DNA of 64,000 bases from Heligmosomoides polygyrus polygyrus. Lineage: Eukaryota; Nematoda; Chromadorea; Rhabditida; Heligmosomidae. Positions 43,615 to 51,800 of the stretch are shown here, in pieces. Location: NCBI GenBank assembly GCA_947396885.1, contig OX377205.1, forward strand, positions 100,174,428 through 100,238,427, read 5' to 3'. The notes beneath the pieces are model-generated. The model was not told the DNA's origin. It worked only from the letters and a program-made list of their open reading frames with translations, and searched no databases. Each line of letters begins with the position of its first letter. The stretch's first letter is position 1. A program made the translations under genes and the position numbers.

Positions 43615-44309
43615 TCAACTGTACAACTCTCGAAGGACTCTGATGTACTGAGTAGGAACGCCCTGAGCGCGCAGAGCTTCGAGGACTGCTTCAGATTCGA
43701 CAGAGTCGAAGACCTTCTTCAGGTCAATGAACGTAGGGTAAAGCGGAGGCTTGTACTCTCGCGACACTTCGATGAGCTTCGTAATGGTGTGAATGTGGTC
43801 GATCGTGCTGAATTCTCTCCGAAATCCTGCTTGCTCGCATTGCTGTCCTTCGTCCGGCGTTCTAGTAATCCTATTCAAGATCATTCGAGTGAACAGCTTG
43901 TAGACTACGGACAGCAGGCAGATCGGGCGATAGTTGCCAATGTCGTGCACGTCTCCCTTCTTGTACGCAAGACGGTCTTGCTGGTCTTCCACTGAGATGG
44001 AACCTTGCACTCCGACAGGTAGCGTGTGAAGAGCCGCGCTAAGGTGCTGATGAGCGCTGGCGGGAGGTTCTTCAGGTGTTCGGGTCTGATCCTGTCAGGA
44101 CCGGGTGCTGTACGTTTCTTTACCAACGAGATGGCGCGTCGGATCTCGGAAGGGAGAACAGAAGGGGCGAAGTATCCATCCTGCAGAAGATGGCGTGGGG
44201 GCAGGTGGACATGGCTATCGAAGAGATCGGAGTAGAAGTCGTGGATGACCTTCTCCATGGTCCTTCTGGAAGTGGTGACGTTTCCGTCAGGACGTCGGAG
44301 AGCGGTCAT
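43615..44309 (-). pseudogene. RTE reverse transcriptase, N-terminal part
   Basis: Two overlapping minus frames give FDSHVHLPPRHLLQDGYFAP, FTRYLSECKVPSQWKTSKTV, GNYRPICLLSVVYKLFTRMI, EQAGFRREFSTIDHIHTITK and FIDLKKVFDSVESEAV (motif A). Motifs B to D are absent, because the copy jumps to the C-terminal tail. Confidence 0.85.
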
Positions 44310-44384
44310 CTTGGTCTTGAAGTTGGCGAAGTTCCGGCGGGCATCACCCCTGCTGCTTCAGCCAACACTTCCGCCCTTCTCTCC

Positions 44385-45506
44385 TTAAGATCCTCCTTTA
44401 TCGCCGCTCTGCATAGCTTCGCAAGCTCGGACGTCATTTTGTAGTTGCCTGACGCTCGTGCTACTCCATGCTGGCGTATCAGCTCGAGAGTTTCCGGATA
44501 CAGGTGTTTCTTGGTGGTCTTCAAGCTCTCGGCTCCCAGCACTATCGCGGAGATGGTGCACAAAGTGGTCGTATTCCTCGTCGATGTTGTCCATAACGGT
44601 GTCTTCCCAAAGGCCGGCAAGAGAGGTATAAAGGTCCCAGTTGATGGTCGTTCTGGGACTCCTCTTCTTGAACTTCACAGCCTTCTCTCCTTGACGCGAA
44701 AAATGGAACCTTGCGCGAAGGAGGCGGTGGTCCGATCCCTTGTAGAACTTGGGGACAACGGAAACGTCGGTCAGGCAATAATTGCGGTTGAAGATGATGA
44801 GGTCAATCTTGTTGTGGAACTGGCTACCGGGGGATTCCCAGGTCCATCGTAGGGAGGGAGGCTTCTGGAACTGTGAGTTTCCATGGATGGTCTTAGTCGA
44901 CATGATAAACTCAGACAGTCTTTCACCTTGCTCGTTCCACTCCAAACCGTGGGTTCCGATGTGAAGTTCTTCCGGCGATCTTCGCGGTCCGATCTTGGCG
45001 TTGAAATCGCCGACGATCACCTTGTAGGTGTGATCTTCCTTATAGAACTTCTCCAGCTCCACGTAGAAGGCTTCGACCTCTTCGACGTCGTAGTCGGATG
45101 TTGGGGCATACGCGACGAATACAGTCAAAGCTGGCACGCAGCCACATGGCTTCAGTCGCAGACGTCCGACTCGGGTTGTCAGAGACTCGCACGAATCGAT
45201 GTTCATGGCAAAGTGCGTGTTGACGAGGACACCAACGCCGCCTACTCCCCTGCTGTCGCATGTTCCGAGGAACAGTTCTTCTCCGGAGTCGTAGGCGGCG
45301 TGTAGGGGGTGGTGTCTTCTCGTCTCGGTCAGTCCGAAGACGCCGTACTTGATCTTCCTGGCTTGCATCATCAGGTCCTCGACGGATGCTTCCGATGCGA
45401 GCGTGCGGGCGTTGTAAGTACAGATCGTAATCCTGGTCCTTCTCAATTTGCGCAGCCTGGTTAGGCCCTGAGATTTTAGCAGCCTCTTCGAACTCGTATT
45501 TCCCAT
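44385..45506 (-). pseudogene. RTE AP-endonuclease domain, open 373-codon frame
   Basis: Minus-strand frame from ATG at 45506. APE-type endonuclease motifs appear in order: ICTYNARTLASEASVEDLMM, then FGLTETRRHH (catalytic Glu), then VFVAYAPTSDYDVEEVEAFY, VIVGDFNAKIGPRRSPEELH (Asp/Asn), FHNKIDLIIFNRNYC and GSDHRLLRARF (SDH catalytic His). After residue ~330 the frame leaves the consensus (frameshift near DSAGSRELED), and reverse transcriptase continues in other frames at 43615-44309. The endonuclease itself looks intact, but the protein cannot complete reverse transcription. Confidence 0.85.
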
Positions 45507-45948
45507 CGCTGCAGAAATGGGTCTCTTTCGGGGCCAGGGGAATGAGGCCCTCTAGTGCTGCTGTTTTTGACTGGAGTACACACGGGAAGCTAGGCGGGCT
45601 CTGTCGTGCGGGCGAAGAACTCCGGGCAGCCAGCCAGACTGCCCGAAGGGACGGAGCGAGACTTATGGCGGCCTCGAATCGCCTTACATGTACTCCCAGT
45701 CTACCGACTGCAAGCTTTTGGCCGGGCCGACACAGTTACAATCCGCACAACCGCAAACACATCCACACACACTGTGCATGAACATGCCGCTCCCACGCAC
45801 AAGGAACGCATCGACCCAACACAGCAGGAGCAAGGAGTTATCCCCTGCATCCCACCTGCGTCTCTGGGCAGTACACGGTCGTATTTGGTTCGCGTTTATT
45901 TCCCCTATCCACCACCTGGGGACGCGCCACGTGGCCCTAAGACAAGCG

Positions 45949-46011
45949 GACCGAGATCCCTCTTAACAAGAGAGCCCTAAGGCTCTCTATCGAGGGAGAT
46001 CCGTGGCCTAC
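45949..46011. repeat. Nested hairpin
   Basis: AGAGAGCC/GGCTCTCT with loop CTAA forms an 8-bp stem. Outside it, GAGATCCCTC and GAGGGAGATC pair, giving a ~60-nt imperfect stem. It lies between the RTE 5' flank and the next duplication. Function unknown. Confidence 0.5.
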
Positions 46012-46024
46012 TATATATATCAAC

Positions 46025-46320
46025 AATAAACCAAGAGGAGGATTAGCTAAGGGCCTGTTCATACTTCGCAACGGGAGTGACGGCAGAGGCGAGAGCGGCA
46101 GGGCAAGAATACGTATCAATCAGTGCCGAGCCTGGAGTGGCAGATATACAGGCTTTATGTTGTCACAGTTTTAATGCTATCAATTTGATCGCAACAAAAC
46201 ATTCTGCGACAACCTTGAATCGTGATCTACAGACGAGGCGCAGCTAGTAGGAACGCCGCCGTTGTCCGAGTTCTGGCAGCTTTGGCACTCCAGCCATCTT
46301 CACCTACGTTACTCTAACCA
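46025..46320 (+). repeat. Dispersed segment, inverted relative to 36725-37120
   Basis: It contains the AAGGGCCTGTTCATACTTCG end of an AGGGCC-type MITE, the TTTTGATCGCAACAAA boundary and a stretch leading into the Merlin-like relic. It matches 36725-37120 in reverse, but without the tRNA-like foldback insertion. Confidence 0.7.
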
Positions 46321-46337
46321 CAACTGCTGGCAGAAAG

Positions 46338-46700
46338 TTGTACTTGACGGCAGACCGATGGAGATGCTACAGAAGGATGTGTGGCAGTGGACCATCCGCA
46401 GGAACCACTCCTTCTGTCGCTATTACGAAGGGATCGTTTTTTTATCGCAGTGTCTTGACGGAGGGAAAATTTTCGCTTTATATTACTTCTGGCTGCAGGA
46501 AATTGGAACGCAGTCATTTTAGGAATATGAACTGGTGGAAGTTAGTCGTCCTACTGTCATCCAATGGGAACAGTACTTCCGAAACGTGTGTTGACGAGAC
46601 CATTGTTACCAGGCGGAGTCTCCGACCGAATCGTGAAAAACGGATGCCAAATTCGTGATCAGCACCCTAAATAACCCCCCCCCCTAAACAAAGTTCCAGC
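46338..46700 (+). pseudogene. Merlin-like transposase relic, copy 2
   Basis: The plus frame reads DRWRCYRRMCGSGPSAGTTP, SVAITKGSFFYRSVLTEGKF. It later resumes near VDETIVTRRSLRPNREKRM after an internal deletion that removed the EYFRRNHPDLGGFGHTVE segment present at 28680-29110. The catalytic VEIDE is reduced to VDE. Dead. Confidence 0.65.
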
Positions 46701-46887
46701 GAATTTTTTTTTCAACCGAAGCCCTGTCGGTGGAATCGGAACTTTTAACTAGAGCCCAGAACACATTTCCTTCGTTCTGAATGCTCTTCAGTTCTGTTTA
46801 CGTTTTACGTCCCGGCCGTCTGTGGACGGCCCCGCGGGAGTATACCATAGGCCTAAGGGCCTACTATATTGCCCGCGGCAGGAACTA

Positions 46888-47808
46888 CCAGGCTGTCCAA
46901 TAATTCTTGTCCGATAATTTCACCATTTTTAATTTTTCAACTTTATTGAAAAACAAGTCTAATCAACAATATAATCACCACAGTTATCCACAACAGTGGC
47001 CCATCGATTGGGCAGGTAGCCGATGCCCTTCGCCCTGAAATCTGGGGGCTGCGACTCGAAGAAGTCCGCGATGTCGGATTTGAGGTTGTCGTAGTTGGTG
47101 AATTTTCTTCTGTCCAAATGGTGCTTCAGCGGGCGGAACAAGCGGTAGTCGGAGGGAGCGAGGTCCGTAGAATACGGCGGATAGAAAACCGTCTCCCAGC
47201 CGAGCGTCGCTAACTTCTGCTGGGTCTCCTTCGGAAGAGGGACTGGCAGACGGCCACGCGGCTCTGCTTGTTGGCGTCCTTCAGACGGTGGGGGAGATCC
47301 AACGGGCCAAAACTTTGTGGTAGCCGAGTAAGTTGAGTCGATTGTGGATGGTGGACTTGCTGCAGCCGAGCGCCGTCGCCAGTTCACGGCTGGTGGCTTC
47401 CGGCTTCTCCTTGATACAGCGACGGACTTCGTCATCATCCACCGTAGAAGGCCTCCCGCTGTGCTCCCTGTCCTCGAGGCTCGTGTCGGCGCTCTCGAAA
47501 CGATTGAACCAGGCGCCTGACTGTGCGTTGGGACACTGCATCCTCCTTGCACGCTCTGCAGATGTTGGCGACCGCGGTGCCCGTGTCGTTGCCCAGCAGC
47601 CACTCGTAGTACACGAACGTACGAATTCGACCTTGGTCCATTTTAGCCTGTACTGGTAGCTAGACGCAGCGACTGCGCCTTATATACCCCTAGCGTGGAA
47701 CTCTGGGGAACCTTCTTTAAGGTTTTTACACATGCATGATATTATAACACTTCTAAGGAAAATTATAGAATTTTTAAATTTTCGGTCAGGAATTATTGGA
47801 CAGCCTGG
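46888..47808 (-). mobile_element. mariner deletion derivative lacking the catalytic centre
   Basis: The ends are CCAGGCTGTCCAATAATTCT and its complement at 47808. TA precedes the left end (46886-46887); the right flank reads TC instead of TA. It is the same family as 6036-6921 by terminal repeats and shared 3' coding sequence. The length is 921 bp. It sits inside an AGGGCC-type MITE of the segmental duplication, and copy 1 (28308-28470) has no insertion. Confidence 0.88.
46959..47641 (-). pseudogene. mariner transposase, DNA-binding half fused to C-terminus
   Basis: On the minus strand: MDQGRIRTFVYYEWLLGNDT, CRACKEDAVSQRTVRRLVQS, then in a second frame SADTSLEDREHSGRPSTVDD and KPEATSRELATALGCSKSTI (both helix-turn-helix units with the SLEDxxxxGRP linker). 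It runs to HNRLNLLGYHKVLARW. After a frameshift it jumps to KETQQKLATLGWETVFYPPY and ends VDNCGDYIVD. The deleted part spans the first and second catalytic Asp. The retained and lost parts are nearly the opposite of the copy at 6108-6754. Confidence 0.88.
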
Positions 47809-48089
47809 TCTACGTGCGACCGGCTGCCGGGCAAAGATCATGTGCAAATTTCTTCCGATCGCCCGGCATTAATCGATTCAGAGGCAATCAACTCGCTCCT
47901 GCGGGCTCTGAGTGGGCCCTGAGTGGACTGATGTATATTCTCTATGAGTTCGAAGAAACCTGTTATACATACATTAATCAGAAAACGTCCCACTAAAGTA
48001 AATCCTGTTGTTTCAATTCTCCTGTTTGTTACCCCCTCCTACACCCACTGAACTATCAACTGAGTGGAAAGTTTAGAAATTAGTAAATA

Positions 48090-48242
48090 TAAGGGCCCAC
48101 CTATAGTCCGTGACGGCTGCGACGGGAACGACCGAGTCGCTTGTGCCGAGCATATGAACCGATACATAGTATCGACGATCGCCCGGCAAAAATCGATATG
48201 CACCGCAAGCCCAGTCGCTTCCGTCCCAGACTATGAAAAGAA
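48090..48242. mobile_element. Intact palindromic MITE (empty hAT site)
   Basis: AAGGGCCCACCTATAGTCCG at the left and CAGACTATGAAAAG at the right, with inner GATCGCCCGG-type palindromes. At about 48150 it carries a single ATATGAAC (complement of GTTCATAT), exactly where copy 1 holds the duplicated 8-mer around the hAT-like element. It therefore records the pre-insertion state. Confidence 0.8.
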
Positions 48243-48742
48243 ATTACTCGATGGAGGTGGTCTAATGCCCACGTCAATCTGGGTGTGGAGGAAGTCAGAA
48301 AAACCATGCCTTTAAAGCTGACGAGCCACTCCAACTGCAGCGAGTTCAGAAGAAGGACCTTTTAGTATCAGCTTTGGCGGCTTCTAGAGGCCCAGAGCGT
48401 TCCAGAAGAAACCGTGACAAGTGCACCGAGACGTTCCGTAATTACAAATCTTCTGAGAGCGCAGCAGCACTGCTACAGATTGAGCAACCACAACATATCG
48501 CAGGACTAGCAGGATGCAATCACACAACGAGACAATAACGCAGTGAAGTGGTACCCACGGGGAAAATCGGAGAAAATCAAGGAAAAGAAAATACAATAAA
48601 TAGGCACTGGGCGAGAACGCTACGTGCACGAGGAATTGTGGACGAGAGGACTCATAGCGGAATGTGAGGGGGCAGTATCGCACATCACAGCGGTGCGTCA
48701 AGGCTAGGCATTGCTTGCCTGGTGTCCGATTCGGGTCTTCTT

Positions 48743-48871
48743 TTACATGATGGTCAGCTGGTGCAGCTTCTCCTGTGAGACACGGGCCTCCTTGAACGGC
48801 AGAGCATCGAACACCACCGGCAGCACGATTAGGCCGTGACACATCCCGAGGAACACGACCAGGACGGCCAC
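48743..48871 (-). CDS. PTR terminal exon
   Basis: After a CGTTCGTTCAG acceptor the frame reads [42 protein letters not shown] and stops TAA (48745-48743). It could start further upstream, since the frame is open through NAAFVQ. It encodes the final transmembrane helix and a short cytosolic tail. The paralogue at 25132-25299 reads through this stop. Confidence 0.7.
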   Translation of the reverse strand: MAVLVVFLGMCHGLIVLPVVFDALPFKEARVSQEKLHQLTIM

Positions 48872-51800
48872 CTGAACGAACGCAGCATTAGACCTGCCTT
48901 GGTTGCGCACATGCAAAAGCAGCCTGAAAGACATTCAGAGCACCAATTCTTTGATGAGGTCCATGTAGCGAATGCGGGCAGCATTGGGTGGTGGGGACGC
49001 ACCACACAAACATAAACAGTCAAAATAGTGACCGAATTTAGGCCAGCCAATCAGGACAGCAGCCGTACACGTCTTCCTAAAGGCACACTCATTCGATGCA
49101 CCCGATAGGCTTGCGCGTGCGTTTTCATCTTCCAATGCTTCCCACATTCGCGACTAGGACACGAAATTCAACTTAAATGCCAAGAACAACGTAACAAAGT
49201 ATTCGATCCCAATGTTGCCCATCTCGCTATGTGCGCCATACTTAGTGTCTAATTTGGGGCCGTAATAATTAACGATTAAACTCCGTGGTATGCTGGGTAT
49301 AAGGGGTAAGGATACCCACGTTGAAGCATTGACCTGTACTCCTTATCCCACTGCTACCACCCATTCCCCACCGAACGCGGGTTTAATCGTTGGTGAAACC
49401 GGTTTCCTAAACTGATTGCTGCTGTTGCTAACAAGCACTGTTCTGCCATCACGATCAATCCAGTATTCATTCAAATACGTTTCTCCCTTAACCCACAGAA
49501 AGTAACAGTGCGTGCGAAATCTTTGCTCCAAAGTAGTAGAGCCTGCTTTAGAGTGGAAAACGTTTTCGCAGCCATTTTGAAGCAGAGTGCGAGATGGCGC
49601 AATCCGAAGAGGCGGCGGCTCCTCAAGTATGTGCTCCTCAAGTATATGTTCTTGGTTCTGATCCCGCTCAGCTAGTCAAGCCCTCCATTGTTCGGCGCTG
49701 AGGATAAAACACTGGCTTGTCCATGACTGCGCAGCCTAAGTGATTGTAAAGGCAAAATACGCATTCAAACTGCCTCCACGATAGCAAATAGAAGAAGAGT
49801 GAGTAAACAAAGTAAAAGAAACTTTCAGACAAAGATAATATGTTTTGGCTCCTGCAATGCGGATTGAATAGGCAACGCGATGGCTCTCAGACTGCCGAGC
49901 CTGGCTCTATCTTAGTCAAGAGTAACAGTTTCACCCAGCACTCAACGACAAGACACTACGTTCTTTTAGCTTACACAAGAGCTACCGTATCATTTGCTAG
50001 TAGCATAGTGGGACCAATTCAGGAGAAGTGATGGACAAAACACCGCGTGCTCCCCTCCGACTAGGATTACTAGAGATCCCTGCCTTCTGCTGGAGTATAA
50101 ACCCTACCTAACAGATAAAGCCCTAGAACACCTGCTAACTCACCTTTACGAACACCTGAACCATGTATACATGTAACTATGATGGAAATCATCGTAGACG
50201 TGCCGGACTGGGATATCGGCCAGGCGACTGATGCCAGCGCATGACGGACTCGCTCACGTTTATTCTCAATGAGGAAGGTCTGAAGCCTGAAGCTGCAAGA
50301 AATCTAAGCAACCGTTATTCGACTACAAGTTTCAGTGGTGAATCGGTACTAGTCGTTAATGTGGCCTACATGTGTAGAGTGACCATCAGGCCAATCATCG
50401 AAAAAAGCATCGAATATGCGTCCCATTCAGGGCAACCTGGGCAGTCGGTACTCTGATTGACCGACACGTTTCCGCTCTGTCATGTAAGCCCCATTAACGG
50501 CTAGTACATACCAGTTATTCACCTTTAAACGGTTCTCACAATCAAATAGATTTAAACTAAACCAAAGACAAGTGTATTACCGGGATATCGGACTTGTAGT
50601 AGTGAAACGTGCTGTGAGCAACGAAGTCGACCGAGAAACCAATGGCCATCAGCTGAGTCGTCATGGAGATCGGATCGCGATCGATGTCAAGATACACGAG
50701 GCATCCGAACGCCCCTGAACATAGACGACATTCGAGGCGATTTTTCTAACTTCCAAATCCCGTAGGGCATGACATTGTGCCCAGTTGAGATCGATGGCGA
50801 TTTAATTTCATGTAAGAATGCCTTCCTAGGTCAGATTGGCTCATACGGAGCGGGCCTACGTATACTGCGGATTCTGTCAGTCTTCTGTTTGTTCACGGTA
50901 ATCCACAGCATCGACTTGCAAAGGGTAAGGTGTAATGGTTGGCATTATTGAGCTCCTTCGTAGGATGCCCCAGATATTCTGCCTCTCCGAGATCTCGTGG
51001 AGGTACTTTGGATGCACATTTGACCTATACGGCGACTTGTGGCAGCCAGCCGATGGACCAGTCAATGCTTTATGGTTCTCAGGCAAGCCTGGTGCCAATT
51101 TCTCGACCTAGAAGGATGGAAGGCTTGGTTGGCCTGCACGGGAATCGAACTAAGGTCCAATATATGCGAGAGTCTGCGCCTCTTCCGACCGCGCTACCAC
51201 GCGCTCCAAAGCTATCACCTCCTTATCCACCAATCGCTCGGGACTCAACTTCTTACAGCTCATTATGAAAAGAAAGTGTTAGTCGTTAATGTGAGCAGCA
51301 TGGTAGGTGGCAGTCCCATCAAAGCACGGCCAATAACAACGCCGACCAATCAGGGGAGCCGTCTCTGTGTGGCATACCCACTTGCATTAGCCTGATGGGT
51401 CTGCTGCGTGCTGCCTTCCCCGCCTGAGAGTAACAGAATTGTCATGTAGCACTGTCCACGTCCGACTTTCCATAAATCTTGGCATTGTTAGCACTGATGA
51501 TATGAAGTTGACTGCAGCTGTTGACCAAGATTGGTATCGACCTTTATTCTGGCTAACGTTTCGGCGATGTCGCCTTCGTCAGAGCCTGGAAGAGTCGAAG
51601 TAACATTTGGAAACTATTTGCCCAAACACCATTTCATCTTACAGAATCTAATTCCTAAGGAAACAAGGAGACAAGGAGCGATACAGTAGAAACCAGCAAC
51701 GCTAACCTTTACGGTGGAGCTCGAGATGATCCACCAGTCACCCTTAGCTGGAGGTGGGCTAACTCAGGTGGGTGGGCGAGCTTATATTTTCGGACCACCT

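Larger units (their letters stand above)
43145..45760 (-). mobile_element. RTE-type LINE copy 2, internally deleted
   Basis: It extends from 5' flanking sequence shared with copy 1 (GCGATGGG, CCCTGGCCCCGAAAGAGACC near 45510-45545, further to ~45760) to a GGTGATACAAGTGAT-type 3' end near 43145-43170. It keeps a full endonuclease, a truncated reverse transcriptase and the C-terminal tail (EGLRSSELRRRSKIRDAVAW, SKIRWAGHVMRFADARWTRA, 43330-43551). The second half of reverse transcriptase, including the ADD motif, is deleted near 43590. Confidence 0.88.
46310..49160 (-). repeat. Segmental duplication, copy 2 (inverted)
   Basis: Reverse-complement counterpart of 24862-25846 plus 28079-29105. It carries the Merlin relic (46338-46700), the AGGGCC MITEs (one split by a mariner), the uninterrupted MITE at 48090-48242, the PTR 3' flank, the last PTR exon (48743-48871) and the CCTGATTGGCTGG segment near 49040. 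This copy connects to further PTR exons upstream, so it is the likely source. Confidence 0.8.
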
